A stretch of 64,000 bases of DNA from SIG455 sp045589495 (GTDB lineage Bacteria; Bacillota; Clostridia; UMGS1810): NCBI GenBank assembly GCA_045589495.1, contig JAZNPF010000029.1, positions 60,797-124,796 on the forward strand, in the 5' to 3' direction. The notes under the pieces were generated by a model. It ran no database searches. It was not told where the DNA came from and saw only the letters and a list, made by a program, of their open reading frames with translations. This document shows positions 1 to 8,268 of the stretch, one piece after another (within the stretch, counting starts at the first letter, position 1; each line of letters begins with the position of its first letter). The translations under genes and the position numbers were made by a program.

Positions 1-1023
1 GGTCCTACATATATTGCCCATAACCTGAAAGAGAGAAAAATCCTTAAGCCATCAATATATAGCTATGAGAAAAATGGCAAGTACGGTGCGGTTACAGATG
101 TAACCGATCCTTATGGATGGAACGACAGAACAGTTGCAGGGATTCTTGACAATGAGGTTTATATCGGAAATACGATAAACCTCAAAGCAACAACAGTTTC
201 ATACAAGAACAAGCGAAAGATACAAAGACCTGAAGAAGAATGGATTAGGGTTGAAGGTACTCATGAAGCAATTATTGATATGGATACTTGGGAAATTGTT
301 CGCAGAGTTCGTGAAGGTAAACGCAGAAGGGATTCAATGGATGGAATTAATAAGTACAGTGGTCTTCTACATTGTGCAGATTGCGGACAAAAGCTTTACT
401 TTGTAAGAGGTAAAACCCTACAATCTTCTGCATTTCATTTCATCTGCAGCAGGTATCGAAAACACAAGGGCGAAGAACAATGCACACCTCATTCGATACG
501 AGAGATTGTTCTGGATGAAATTATCCTTGAAGAAATCAGGAGAATTACATACTACGCCAGAACAAAGACTAAAGAGTTCGCAGAATTCATAAACCAAAAA
601 ACCTCTGCCGAAAGCCGAAAAGAGTTATCCGCAAAGTCAGCAGAGCTTGGAAGACTCAAAAAGCGGAAGAATGAGTTGGAATCTTTGTTCAAACGACTGT
701 ATGAAGATAACGTGCTTGGACGAATTACAGATGACCAATTCCATATGCTATCGGGTAGCTACACAACAGAACAAAAAGATGTAGAATTACGGATACCTGA
801 GTTGAAAGATGAAATCGAAGCACTCAAATCTGCGGCCACAAACACGGACAAGTTCATTGCACTGGCTAAGAAGTATATTCACATCAAAGAACTTACACCA
901 GAAGTATTATTGACCTTCGTGTCCAAAATCGTTATACACGAACGAAGTGAAAAACGGTCGAAAAGTGCAACACAGCAAATCGATATATATTTCACTCACA
1001 TAGGAAATGCAGGTCAAATTTAA
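1..1023 (+). CDS. Large serine recombinase, C-terminal part (5' end outside window)
   Basis: The reading frame is open from base 1, so the N-terminal catalytic resolvase domain lies to the left of the window. What is visible is the recombinase (DNA-binding) domain, with the typical segment WNDRTVAGILDNEVYIGNT, a zinc-ribbon module (CADCGQKLYF near codon 117, a later Cys pair), a coiled coil rich in Lys/Glu/Leu, and a C-terminal tail resembling the DUF4368 region of TnpX/TndX-type recombinases. That family excises and integrates Tn4451-like elements. It probably marks the right end of a mobile element whose bulk lies to the left. Family assignment is confident; the subfamily is an inference. 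Confidence 0.85.
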   Translation, partial: GPTYIAHNLKERKILKPSIYSYEKNGKYGAVTDVTDPYGWNDRTVAGILDNEVYIGNTINLKATTVSYKNKRKIQRPEEEWIRVEGTHEAIIDMDTWEIVRRVREGKRRRDSMDGINKYSGLLHCADCGQKLYFVRGKTLQSSAFHFICSRYRKHKGEEQCTPHSIREIVLDEIILEEIRRITYYARTKTKEFAEFINQKTSAESRKELSAKSAELGRLKKRKNELESLFKRLYEDNVLGRITDDQFHMLSGSYTTEQKDVELRIPELKDEIEALKSAATNTDKFIALAKKYIHIKELTPEVLLTFVSKIVIHERSEKRSKSATQQIDIYFTHIGNAGQI

Positions 1024-1035
1024 GGCAAAGGAAAA

Positions 1036-1061
1036 GGGTGAACAGCCTAAACTGTTCACCC
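1036..1061 (+). terminator. Hairpin after the recombinase gene
   Basis: A perfect 10-bp stem (GGGTGAACAG / CTGTTCACCC) with a 6-base loop lies 12 bases after the recombinase stop. No U-run follows, so it may be a rho-independent-like or processing hairpin rather than a strong terminator. Confidence 0.45.
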
Positions 1062-1111
1062 AACTTCCGCACCGTTACAAGTATTTCACTAAACATCCCT
1101 TAGAGAAACAC

Positions 1112-1147
1112 CCCTATCGGACTCTTTTTTTATGCGAGTGATGGGAC
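1112..1147. repeat. 36-bp direct repeat, left copy (duplicated tRNA-Leu 3' end)
   Basis: This copy is identical over 36 bp to 1302-1337, which covers the last bases of tRNA-Leu(GAG) and its terminator. Such a duplication of a tRNA 3' end is the usual footprint of integration at a tRNA gene. A perfect 8-bp inverted repeat (AAATGTGC / GCACATTT) follows at once at 1148-1165. Direct observation of the repeat; its role as an attachment site is inference. Confidence 0.7.
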
Positions 1148-1221
1148 AAATGTGCAAGCACATTTCCTGTTTGGCGACCGAAAGCCAATGCTTTCAGTAC
1201 CCGCCCGCACACGATTTTCCT

Positions 1222-1249
1222 AAAAAACAGTACCCCGTACTGTTTTTTT
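1222..1249. terminator. Bidirectional terminator-like hairpin
   Basis: A perfect stem (AAAAAACAGTAC / GTACTGTTTTTT) with a 3-base loop, A-rich on one side and T-rich on the other. It lies between the two 36-bp repeats. No gene that would use it is visible. A tRNA T-arm-like sequence (AGGGTTCAAGTCCCT, 1268-1282, plus strand) follows without the rest of a tRNA. Confidence 0.5.
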
Positions 1250-1290
1250 ACGAAAAATCCCCTCTTAGGGTTCAAGTCCCTGCATTATAT

Positions 1291-1322
1291 AAAAAAAAGA
1301 GCCCTATCGGACTCTTTTTTTA
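1291..1322 (-). terminator. Terminator of tRNA-Leu
   Basis: The stem pairs an A-rich arm ending GAGCC with GGACTC and a long T-run in either direction. It directly follows the 3' end of tRNA-Leu on the minus strand, and its right arm is part of the 36-bp repeat. Confidence 0.65.
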
Positions 1323-1337
1323 TGCGAGTGATGGGAC
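1302..1337. repeat. 36-bp direct repeat, right copy (tRNA-Leu 3' end)
   Basis: Right copy of the repeat at 1112-1147, offset by 190 bp. It contains the final 15 bases of tRNA-Leu(GAG), including the discriminator base, plus the terminator arm. The 154 bp between the copies hold only hairpins and a tRNA T-arm-like fragment. Confidence 0.7.
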
Positions 1338-1403
1338 TTGAACCCATACGTCATAAACACACGCCCCTCAAACGTGCCTGTCTGCCAGTTCCAGCACACT
1401 CGC
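1323..1403 (-). tRNA. tRNA-Leu (anticodon GAG)
   Basis: Read on the minus strand it folds as a class II tRNA: acceptor GCGAGTG / CACTCGC with discriminator A, a D arm, an anticodon stem CACGT / GCGTG around the loop TTGAGGG (anticodon GAG), a variable arm, and a T arm GTTCAAGTC. CCA is not encoded. It has its own strong promoter upstream. Confidence 0.93.
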
Positions 1404-1418
1404 TTACGAACATAAATT

Positions 1419-1447
1419 ATTATATCACACGTATCTTAATATGTCAA
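1419..1447 (-). promoter_or_regulatory. Sigma-A promoter of tRNA-Leu
   Basis: On the minus strand TTGACA (1442-1447) and TATAAT (1419-1424) are consensus boxes separated by 17 bases. The -10 lies 15 bases upstream of the mature tRNA 5' end. Confidence 0.85.
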
Positions 1448-1479
1448 CAAAAATTTTCATATTTTTTAAAAAAATTTTT

Positions 1480-1500
1480 AAGGGCGTTAAAAACGCCCTT
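1480..1500 (-). terminator. Terminator of hslO
   Basis: An 8-bp stem AAGGGCGT / ACGCCCTT sits directly at the hslO stop codon and is followed, in the minus direction, by an A/T-rich run with TTTTT. Confidence 0.8.
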
Positions 1501-2391
1501 TTATTCTCTTGTTGCTTTTTCCAACAAAGCAGAAAGTTCATCCTTTTCAAAATTATAAACGCTGTCACAAAAATGACACGTAAGTTCTGCACATCCGTCT
1601 TCTTCAATTATTTTTTTGATTTCATTTTTACCTAAAGAAACAATAGCACGTTCTACTCTTTCTCTTGAACAGTCACATCTGTATTCCACATCTGTCTTTT
1701 CTGTTATTTCATATTCAAATCCGTCAAAAAGAATTGCAAGCATATCTTCAGGAGTTTTGCCCTCGTCCATCAACGTTGTAACAGACTTGATTTTAGATAA
1801 ATTTTGTTCTAACTTATCAATATCGTCGTCCATTGCCTCCGGCATAACCTGTACAATGAATCCGCCTGAACACTTAACAGACAAATCAACATCTACCAAT
1901 ACTCCTACTCCAACCGATGACGGAGTCTGTTCGGATATTGCAAAGTACGATGTTAAATCATCACCAATTTCACCGCTGACAAGCGGAATTTTGCCCACAT
2001 AAGGCTCTTTTAATCCAAAATCACGTATTACTGTCAGATATCCGTTTTTTCCAACTGCACCGCCTACATCTAATTTTCCGTATTCGTTATTTGGCAGGTC
2101 TACCAATGGATTGTCCACATAGCCTTTAACATTACCCTCAAAATCCGAAACAGCCATAACTCTGCCTATAGGTCCGTTTCCGGTCAATTGCAATGTTATG
2201 GTTTCTCCCTCAGACTTGAGCATTGTGCCCATCATAGATGCAGCAGTTAAAAGTCTGCCAAGTGCAGCAGATGCAATAGGATATGTTTTATGCATGCGGT
2301 GTGCTTCATTTGCCATATTTGTAGTATCAGCAGCAAAAGCACGCAAACTACCGTCTTTTGTAACGGCTCGGATTATATAATCTTTACTCAT
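1501..2391 (-). CDS. hslO: Hsp33 redox-regulated chaperonin
   Basis: 296 residues, the usual length for Hsp33. The N-terminal holdase domain begins MSKDYIIRAVTKDGSLRAF. The C-terminal zinc switch is intact, with CDC near residue 235 and CHFC near residue 270, the four cysteines that release zinc on oxidation and turn the protein into an ATP-independent holdase in the cytoplasm. The start at 2391 is preferred over an in-frame start 60 bases upstream because AAAGGAAG lies just before it. It follows oadA by 65 bp, separated by a GC-rich hairpin. A redox chaperone fits an anaerobe exposed to occasional oxygen. Confidence 0.95.
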   Translation of the reverse strand: MSKDYIIRAVTKDGSLRAFAADTTNMANEAHRMHKTYPIASAALGRLLTAASMMGTMLKSEGETITLQLTGNGPIGRVMAVSDFEGNVKGYVDNPLVDLPNNEYGKLDVGGAVGKNGYLTVIRDFGLKEPYVGKIPLVSGEIGDDLTSYFAISEQTPSSVGVGVLVDVDLSVKCSGGFIVQVMPEAMDDDIDKLEQNLSKIKSVTTLMDEGKTPEDMLAILFDGFEYEITEKTDVEYRCDCSRERVERAIVSLGKNEIKKIIEEDGCAELTCHFCDSVYNFEKDELSALLEKATRE

Positions 2392-2423
2392 TGAAAATCT
2401 TCCTTTCAATAGTTGAAAGTGAA

Positions 2424-2446
2424 TGGCGGAGGTTATGCCTCCGCCA
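2424..2446 (-). terminator. GC-rich hairpin between oadA and hslO
   Basis: A perfect 9-bp stem TGGCGGAGG / CCTCCGCCA with a 5-base loop lies in the 65-bp gap. There is no U-run after it, so partial termination or mRNA stabilisation of the oad transcript is as likely as full termination. Confidence 0.5.
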
Positions 2447-2456
2447 CACATTTAAA

Positions 2457-3848
2457 TTAAAGAACTTCGGTAATTGAAACAGAGTTTACATCAACCTCTT
2501 TAACCTGAGGCCCTTTTCTGTATTCAAAGAATTTAGTTGCAACCTGATCAAACAATGCATAAGAAAGCACGTCTTCTTCCTGCTGCATATATTCTTTGCA
2601 CTGCTCTCTCAATTTATCCAACTCGGGAGCAATATTGTCTGCAGGACGGCAAGTGATAGGCTCTTCATCACCGATAATCTTCTTTCTGAAATCATCAGAA
2701 ATAGCAACCGGTGTTCTTCCATATTCACCGCGAACTATACCTTTTGTTTCTTTAGATACCATTTTGTATCTTTCGCCCATAAGTACGTTAAGTACTGCCT
2801 GAGTACCTACAATCTGGCTTGTAGGAGTAACGAGAGGTAACCAGCCGAGATCTTCACGAACACGTGGAATCTCTTTTAATACTTCTTCAAACTTATCTTC
2901 AGCATTCTGCTGTTTAAGTTGAGATACAAGGTTTGAAAGCATACCGCCCGGAACCTGATATTTGAGTGTGTTGATATCAACACCAAGTACCTTTGTACTC
3001 ATAAGACCGCTTTCTAAAGATTTCTCTCTTAAAGGTCTAAAATAATCAGCGATTTCTGTAAGTGCGTCGATATCAATACCTGTATCATAACCTGTGCCTT
3101 CAAGTGTTTTTACCAACGGCTCTGTTGCAGGCTGGCTTGTGCCCATTGCCAGAGGTGACATAGCACAGTCAACCACATCTACACCTGCTTCAATTGCTTT
3201 AAGATATGTCATAGAAGCAACACCGCTTGTGTAGTGAGTATGCAACTGAATCGGCACTTTGACAGCCTTTTTAAGTTCAGTAACGAGTTTTTCAGCCTCG
3301 TAAGGAATCAAAAGACCAGCCATATCTTTTATACAGATTGAATCTGCACCGCAGTTTTCATACTCTTTTGCAAGATTTACAAAGAAAGGAATATCGTGAA
3401 CAGGGCTGATTGTATATGAAATAGCAGCCTGAACATGACCACCCTCTTTTTTAGTTGCGTTAATTGCAGTCTGCAGGTTTCTTACGTCGTTAAGTGCGTC
3501 AAATATTCTTATAATATTGATACCGTTTGCAATTGATTTCTGTACAAAATATTCAACAACATCATCTGCATAGTGACGGTAACCTAAAATGTTCTGACCG
3601 CGGAAAAGCATCTGCAAAGGAGTGTTTTTTGCTTTATCTTTAATCTGTCTTAATCTATCCCAGGGGTCTTCATTCAAGAAACGCAGGCAGGAGTCAAACG
3701 TTGCTCCGCCCCAGGCTTCAAGTGAATGATAACCGACTTTATCCATTTTTTCTATTATAGGAAGCATCTCTGCGGTTGTCATACGAGTTGCAATAAGCGA
3801 CTGATGAGCGTCACGCAGGACGGTTTCTGTAATACCAACTTTAGCCAT
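2457..3848 (-). CDS. oadA: Oxaloacetate decarboxylase, alpha (carboxyltransferase) subunit
   Basis: 463 residues. It has the pyruvate carboxyltransferase TIM barrel (TETVLRDAHQSLIATRM at the N-terminus with the metal-binding Asp; LHTHYTSG with the metal-binding His pair near residue 206) followed by the conserved PYC/OADA domain. It transfers CO2 from oxaloacetate to biotin. Unlike enterobacterial OadA it has no C-terminal biotinyl domain; that is supplied by the separate gene at 5109. The same fold serves transcarboxylase 5S and pyruvate carboxylase B, but the adjoining beta and gamma-like genes support the sodium-pumping decarboxylase. Last gene of the oad operon. Confidence 0.92.
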   Translation of the reverse strand: MAKVGITETVLRDAHQSLIATRMTTAEMLPIIEKMDKVGYHSLEAWGGATFDSCLRFLNEDPWDRLRQIKDKAKNTPLQMLFRGQNILGYRHYADDVVEYFVQKSIANGINIIRIFDALNDVRNLQTAINATKKEGGHVQAAISYTISPVHDIPFFVNLAKEYENCGADSICIKDMAGLLIPYEAEKLVTELKKAVKVPIQLHTHYTSGVASMTYLKAIEAGVDVVDCAMSPLAMGTSQPATEPLVKTLEGTGYDTGIDIDALTEIADYFRPLREKSLESGLMSTKVLGVDINTLKYQVPGGMLSNLVSQLKQQNAEDKFEEVLKEIPRVREDLGWLPLVTPTSQIVGTQAVLNVLMGERYKMVSKETKGIVRGEYGRTPVAISDDFRKKIIGDEEPITCRPADNIAPELDKLREQCKEYMQQEEDVLSYALFDQVATKFFEYRKGPQVKEVDVNSVSITEVL

Positions 3849-3871
3849 AGTATTTTTCTCCTTCCGTTAAA

Positions 3872-5089
3872 TTAACCAACCATTGCAAGGAATACACCTG
3901 CTGCTACTGCTGAACCGATAACACCTGCAACGTTGGGACCCATAGCGTGCATAAGCAGGAAGTTTGCAGGGTTTTCTTTCTGACCTACCATCTGCGAAAC
4001 ACGTGCTGCCATAGGTACTGCAGATACACCGGCAGAACCGATAAGCGGATTGATTTTGCCACCTGTAAGTTTGCACATAAGTTTACCAAGAAGCAATCCA
4101 CCTGCAGTAGAGATGCAGAATGCCACAAGACCAAGAACGATAATCATAATTGTTTCAAGTCTTAAGAATGAACTTGCAGTTGCAGTAGCACCTACAGTTA
4201 AGCCTAAGAATATTGTAACGATATTCATAAGTTCGTTCTGTGCAGTTTTGCTGATTCTGTCAACAACACCACATTCTTTTGCAAGGTTACCAAGCATAAG
4301 CATACCAACCAATGCAGCCGCATCGGGAAGAATCAAAGATACAACTGTTGCAACAAGAATGGGGAATACAATCTTTTCTGTTTTGCTTACGGGACGAAGT
4401 TGTTCCATAACAATCATACGTTCCTTTTTAGTGGTAAGCGCTTTCATAATAGGTGGCTGAATAACAGGAATCAGCGCCATATATGAATATGCTGCTACTG
4501 CGATAGCAGGAAGCAAGTGGCTTGCCAGTGTTTTTGTTACATAAATAGCAGTAGGACCATCAGCACCGCCGATGATACCGATTGAGCACGCTTCTTCAAT
4601 GGTGAATCCCAAAAGAAGTGCACCGAAGAATGTAACAAATACGCCCAACTGTGCAGCCGCACCCAAAAGAAGACTCTTGGGGTTAGCAATAAGTGGTGAA
4701 AAGTCTGTCATAGCACCTACACCCAAGAAAATAAGAGGTGGATAAATACCCAACTTAACACCTAAGTACAAAAGGTCCAGAAGACCGCCTTTGGAAAGAA
4801 CAAGACCGAAGTCAATTTCTTTAGCAGTAAACCATTCGTTATGGAAAAGTCCTGCTGCAGGCATATTTGCTATAAGCATACCAAAGGCAATAGGAAGAAG
4901 GAGCAATGGCTCAAACTTCTTAACAATTGCAAGATATAAAAGCACGCAGGCAACAACTATCATTATAATAGTACCCAAAGCACCTGAAATACCGCCGTCA
5001 ACAATCTGGAAAAATCCATTGTCAAACATTCTGGCGAAACCTGTAGATGCTAAGAATTTGCCTATGCCGTTTGTAAGAGTTTCTAACAT
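3872..5089 (-). CDS. oadB: Oxaloacetate decarboxylase, beta subunit (sodium pump)
   Basis: 405 residues with about nine to eleven hydrophobic segments. The family signature GIIGGADGPTAIYV is present near residue 193, and a second conserved segment (GNLAKECGV) follows near residue 285. In this family the beta subunit decarboxylates carboxybiotin and exports sodium ions across the cytoplasmic membrane. It is 19 bp from the biotin carrier and 23 bp from oadA, clearly in one operon. The same family includes the beta subunits of methylmalonyl-CoA and glutaconyl-CoA decarboxylases; the alpha subunit here decides for oxaloacetate. Confidence 0.94.
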   Translation of the reverse strand: MLETLTNGIGKFLASTGFARMFDNGFFQIVDGGISGALGTIIMIVVACVLLYLAIVKKFEPLLLLPIAFGMLIANMPAAGLFHNEWFTAKEIDFGLVLSKGGLLDLLYLGVKLGIYPPLIFLGVGAMTDFSPLIANPKSLLLGAAAQLGVFVTFFGALLLGFTIEEACSIGIIGGADGPTAIYVTKTLASHLLPAIAVAAYSYMALIPVIQPPIMKALTTKKERMIVMEQLRPVSKTEKIVFPILVATVVSLILPDAAALVGMLMLGNLAKECGVVDRISKTAQNELMNIVTIFLGLTVGATATASSFLRLETIMIIVLGLVAFCISTAGGLLLGKLMCKLTGGKINPLIGSAGVSAVPMAARVSQMVGQKENPANFLLMHAMGPNVAGVIGSAVAAGVFLAMVG

Positions 5090-5108
5090 TATATATTCAC
5101 CCGCCTAA

Positions 5109-5468
5109 TCAGTTAATAGAAACCAAAGCGTCGCCTGTGTTTACAGATGCACCTTTGGTAGTATTGATGGCTGCAACTGTACCTGCTTTAGGAGCCATAA
5201 TTTCGTTTTCCATTTTCATAGCCTCTAAAATGCAAAGAACATCACCTTCTGCTACTGTGTCACCAACATTTACTTTGATATCCATAATGTTACCGGGCAT
5301 TGGAGCAGAAACAACTGTTGCACCGGCAGGTGCTGCCGCGGGAGCAGGTGCTGCTGCAGGTGCGGGTGCTGCTGCGGGAGCGGCTACAGGAGCAGGTGCT
5401 GCACCGCCGATTTCTTCAACCTCTACTTCATAGAGAGTACCATTTACGTTAATATTATATTTTCTCAT
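5109..5468 (-). CDS. Biotin carboxyl carrier protein of the sodium-pumping decarboxylase
   Basis: 119 residues in three parts: a short N-terminal beta segment (MRKYNINVNGTLYEVEVEEI), an Ala/Pro-rich flexible linker (residues 24-52), and a biotinyl/lipoyl domain with the biotin site EAMKMEN (modified Lys near residue 88). It shuttles CO2 from OadA to OadB. The free-standing carrier is the arrangement of methylmalonyl-CoA decarboxylase gamma and of split Oad systems in clostridia. The linker has repeated GCTGC-type codons, giving local high GC. Confidence 0.93.
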   Translation of the reverse strand: MRKYNINVNGTLYEVEVEEIGGAAPAPVAAPAAAPAPAAAPAPAAAPAGATVVSAPMPGNIMDIKVNVGDTVAEGDVLCILEAMKMENEIMAPKAGTVAAINTTKGASVNTGDALVSIN

Positions 5469-5499
5469 GTCGATTACCCTTTCTTTTTCTAAAATATTT

Positions 5500-5817
5500 T
5501 TATATCTTTTTGTAAGACTTAACTCTTAAGTTAGTAGAGTTAGCATCTGCTGCAACAGCAGCAGTAAATACTGCTACGAGTTCATCCTCGTTTGCAGGTG
5601 GTGCACTTGCCACAACCTTAGGTGTGCTCATTTTACGTTCATTTCTGGCAGCAGGTGCGCTTGTCTTAGGTGCAGTAACAGGTGTTGCCTTTTCAGAAGC
5701 AGGTCTGCAAAAAATAACCTTCATCAAAGCAAGTATCGCCCACAGAAGAATAAGTACGGCGAAAACTGTACCAATACCAAGAATAAAAATCAAAACTGCC
5801 TGTCCCCAATCTACCAT
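5500..5817 (-). CDS. OadG-like small membrane subunit
   Basis: 105 residues: one N-terminal transmembrane helix (residues about 5-32: QAVLIFILGIGTVFAVLILL), a basic cytosolic linker rich in Ala/Pro/Lys, and a C-terminal segment ending NLRVKSYKKI. This is the layout of OadG/MmdD-type subunits, which anchor and assemble the complex. I start it at the ATG at 5817 because GGTGA lies at good spacing before it; a GTG 12 bases upstream is possible. First gene of the oad operon. Confidence 0.82.
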   Translation of the reverse strand: MVDWGQAVLIFILGIGTVFAVLILLWAILALMKVIFCRPASEKATPVTAPKTSAPAARNERKMSTPKVVASAPPANEDELVAVFTAAVAADANSTNLRVKSYKKI

Positions 5818-5955
5818 TCTATTCACCACACTTTCGATAATAGATGCAGAAAAAGACTTGTTTTTCTACATATTGTATAAAACAAATCCAAATCTTGCCT
5901 TATTCTAACATTTCTACATAAACTCTTTTTTTCCTTTTTTTATTTTGAGAAATTT

Positions 5956-6339
5956 TTAACAATGTTTTTCAAAATATCCTGTTAAATTTAGATAAAAAGT
6001 GACATTTTTTTTGTCACTTAAACTTTCCCACTGCTCGTCTGCATAAGAAAAACCAAGACGTTTGAGCATAATCGGTTTGTCAAGTGCACAAATACAGTTA
6101 TAGATTTCACGTCTTTCAATAAAGTTTAAAAGCGATTTAAATATTCCGTGTTCTAAACTTTCCATTCCATCTGCAGTTTCAACATCAACAATTTCAGCAT
6201 AATCGTCATATATTGCCGCAGCACCAAACCCCAAATATTCGTCACCGTCTTTTGCTGTAAAAACAAATACATTATCTGCGTAAGCCTTTTTTATAAGTTC
6301 GCACTTTTTATAATCCTTGTCGGGATGTATTGTAATCAT
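5956..6339 (-). CDS. GNAT-like acetyltransferase, uncharacterised
   Basis: 127 residues, starting after a good AAAGGA site and only 4 bp after rluB. The order of beta strands and the segment YLGFGAAAIYDDYAEIVDV, followed by a helix and then LKRLGFSYAD, resembles a small GNAT fold; the terminal LKRLGF motif is common in that family. The canonical acetyl-CoA loop (R/Q-x-x-G-x-G/A) is not clear, so activity is uncertain. It is probably co-transcribed with rluB. Confidence 0.55.
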   Translation of the reverse strand: MITIHPDKDYKKCELIKKAYADNVFVFTAKDGDEYLGFGAAAIYDDYAEIVDVETADGMESLEHGIFKSLLNFIERREIYNCICALDKPIMLKRLGFSYADEQWESLSDKKNVTFYLNLTGYFEKHC

Positions 6340-6343
6340 AATA

Positions 6344-7066
6344 TCAGTTTCCTTTCAGACTGTTTATTTCACGTTCAGTAAGTTCTCTCCACTCACCGCT
6401 TTTTAAGTTGCCAAGTTTAATTTTACCTACAGATATGCGTTTGAGTTTCAGCACTCTGTGCCCTACCGCCTCAAACATTTTACGTACCTGACGGTTTTTA
6501 CCCTCATGGATTGTTATACGTACAACAGACTTATCGTGCCTTTCCTCAACAATATCAACAGTTGCGGGTGAAGTGACAAATCCATCTATATTAACACCGC
6601 AGCACAAAGACACAACTTCATCCTCTGACAGTCTTCCGCGTATAATAGCCTCATAAGTTTTGTTTATATTGTGTTTCGGATGTGTAACAGCATAGGTAAA
6701 ATCGCCGTCGTTTGTTAAAAATATAAGGCCCTCTGTATCATAGTCAAGCCTGCCTACCGGATAAAGTCTTTCCGCAAAATCATTTTTTACCAAATCAACA
6801 ACAGTTTTTCTGCCTCTGTCATCAGAGGCAGAACTTAAATAGCCTGCTGGTTTATTAAGTGCTATATATATTTTCTGCTCACCGTAAGACACACTTTTTC
6901 CGTCAAAAGCAACCTTATCTTTAGAAGAAACTTTTGTGCCGAGTTCCGTTACAACAGTTCCGTTTACCGAAATTCTGCCGTCAACAATAAGTTTTTCCGC
7001 CGCCCTGCGTGACGCCACTCCGCAAAGTGCAAGATATTTCTGCAGGCGCATTTTATCATCTGTCAT
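6344..7066 (-). CDS. rluB: Pseudouridine synthase, RluB/RsuA family
   Basis: 240 residues: an N-terminal S4 RNA-binding domain (MRLQKYLALCGVASRRAAEK) and a catalytic domain with the family motif GRLDYDTEGLIFLTNDGDF, whose first Asp (near residue 105) is the catalytic residue. The C-terminal EGKNRQVRKMFEAVGHRV motif is also present. It isomerises a uridine in 23S rRNA; in Firmicutes RluB is usually encoded in the scpA-scpB neighbourhood, as here. Confidence 0.93.
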   Translation of the reverse strand: MTDDKMRLQKYLALCGVASRRAAEKLIVDGRISVNGTVVTELGTKVSSKDKVAFDGKSVSYGEQKIYIALNKPAGYLSSASDDRGRKTVVDLVKNDFAERLYPVGRLDYDTEGLIFLTNDGDFTYAVTHPKHNINKTYEAIIRGRLSEDEVVSLCCGVNIDGFVTSPATVDIVEERHDKSVVRITIHEGKNRQVRKMFEAVGHRVLKLKRISVGKIKLGNLKSGEWRELTEREINSLKGN

Positions 7067-7081
7067 AAATCAAATTCCTTT

Positions 7082-8221
7082 CTAACACGTCATTCTGTAC
7101 ATCAGAAAAAACGACTTTAATATTTTTCGCAAACTGTTTAGTATTGTTTCCGGTTCACAATATGCCACACTGCCGTTTGAGATTGCATTAACCGTGCCAA
7201 TAAGATTGCCTTTATAGTAAAATTCAACTTTCCCCACTTCCGAACCGAACCCGATGGGTGCGGATAAACCTTCAGGCAAAGTGTATCTCATTTCTATTTC
7301 CGGCAAAGACCCGTTTTTAACAGGCATAGAAAATCCTTTTCCGGCAACAATTTCAACATTGTCAACAATTCCGTTTTCTACAGCAATTGTTGCAAGATAA
7401 TCACCATTTTTGATTATTTCTTTATTTTCATAATTTTCAAATGCATAGTTAAGCATTGAAATATGGTCATTCCAGTCATCAGGAGCATTCAAAGTAACCG
7501 CTATCACCTGATACCCCTCTTTTGTGGCACTGGAAACAAGGCATCTTCCGGATTTTTTTGTGAACCCAGTTTTTACTCCGTCGCACCCTTCATACATACG
7601 CAAAAGTTTGTTATGATTTTTAAGTTGACGCGGATAGTCCCTGCCCTGCCACGAAACTTTTATATTATCCGTTGATACAATCTCTGCAAATTCCGGTATA
7701 GACATACCATATCTTGTTATTTTTGCAAGGTCATACGCAGTTGTGTAATGTCCGTCAGCATCAAGACCATTGGGATTTTTGAAATATGTATCGGTTACGC
7801 CGATTTTTTCTGCCGTTTTATTCATTAACTCTGCAAATTCCTCTATACTGCCCGATATATGCATAGCAATAGCAACTGCAGCATCATTACCCGAGGCAAG
7901 CATAAGTCCATACGTCAAATCTTTCAGCGAAATAACTTCTCCGTGACCAAGATACATTGACGATCCCTCAACACCAACAGCACTCGGATGCACTTTTACC
8001 ATATCTTCAGGGTTGCCGTTTTCAAGAGCGCATATAGCAGTCATAATTTTTGTGGTACTTGCCATACGTCTGTGCTCATAAGCATTTTTTTCATATATGA
8101 CATCACCCGTCAAAGCATCTATAACAACAGCGCTGTGAGCAGACACCCCCAATGCATAACATTGAATATGAGGAACAGAAAACAACATTACGAAAGCCAA
8201 ACACAAAATTCTAAATTTCAA
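7082..8221 (-). CDS. D-alanyl-D-alanine carboxypeptidase, DacF/DacB type
   Basis: 379 residues. Peptidase S11 with all three motifs: STTK (SxxK nucleophile, near residue 56), SGN (near residue 112) and KTGFT (near residue 213). An N-terminal signal peptide (MKFRILCLAFVMLFSVP) and a C-terminal beta domain with a final hydrophobic segment (SLRKILKSFFLMYRM) indicate an exported, membrane-attached enzyme that trims pentapeptides; its position beside ytfJ suggests a sporulation role like DacF. I choose the TTG at 8221, which has AGGTGAT at ideal spacing; a GTG at 8230 is inside that Shine-Dalgarno. The ribosome site is in a hairpin arm. Confidence 0.88.
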   Translation of the reverse strand: MKFRILCLAFVMLFSVPHIQCYALGVSAHSAVVIDALTGDVIYEKNAYEHRRMASTTKIMTAICALENGNPEDMVKVHPSAVGVEGSSMYLGHGEVISLKDLTYGLMLASGNDAAVAIAMHISGSIEEFAELMNKTAEKIGVTDTYFKNPNGLDADGHYTTAYDLAKITRYGMSIPEFAEIVSTDNIKVSWQGRDYPRQLKNHNKLLRMYEGCDGVKTGFTKKSGRCLVSSATKEGYQVIAVTLNAPDDWNDHISMLNYAFENYENKEIIKNGDYLATIAVENGIVDNVEIVAGKGFSMPVKNGSLPEIEMRYTLPEGLSAPIGFGSEVGKVEFYYKGNLIGTVNAISNGSVAYCEPETILNSLRKILKSFFLMYRMTC

Positions 8222-8223
8222 AA

Positions 8224-8263
8224 AAATCACCTACCATTATAAAATATAGTAGGCAGGTGATTT
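8224..8263 (-). terminator. Terminator/attenuator hairpin between ytfJ and dacF
   Basis: A 12-bp stem (one G-U pair) with a 16-base A/T loop begins 5 bases after the ytfJ stop and is followed by TTTTT in the minus direction. The downstream arm is also the Shine-Dalgarno of dacF, so the hairpin can both stop transcription and hide the ribosome site. Confidence 0.75.
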
Positions 8264-8268
8264 ATTTA

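Noticed and set aside
1268..1289. tRNA gene on the plus strand near 1.27 kb
   Set aside because: Only a T-arm-like piece (GGGTTCAAGTCCC) is present; acceptor, D arm and anticodon arm are missing.
5137..5433. Long open frame opposite the biotin carrier gene
   Set aside because: It is an artefact of the GC-rich Ala/Pro linker codons; no ribosome site, and the other strand has a clear biotin protein.
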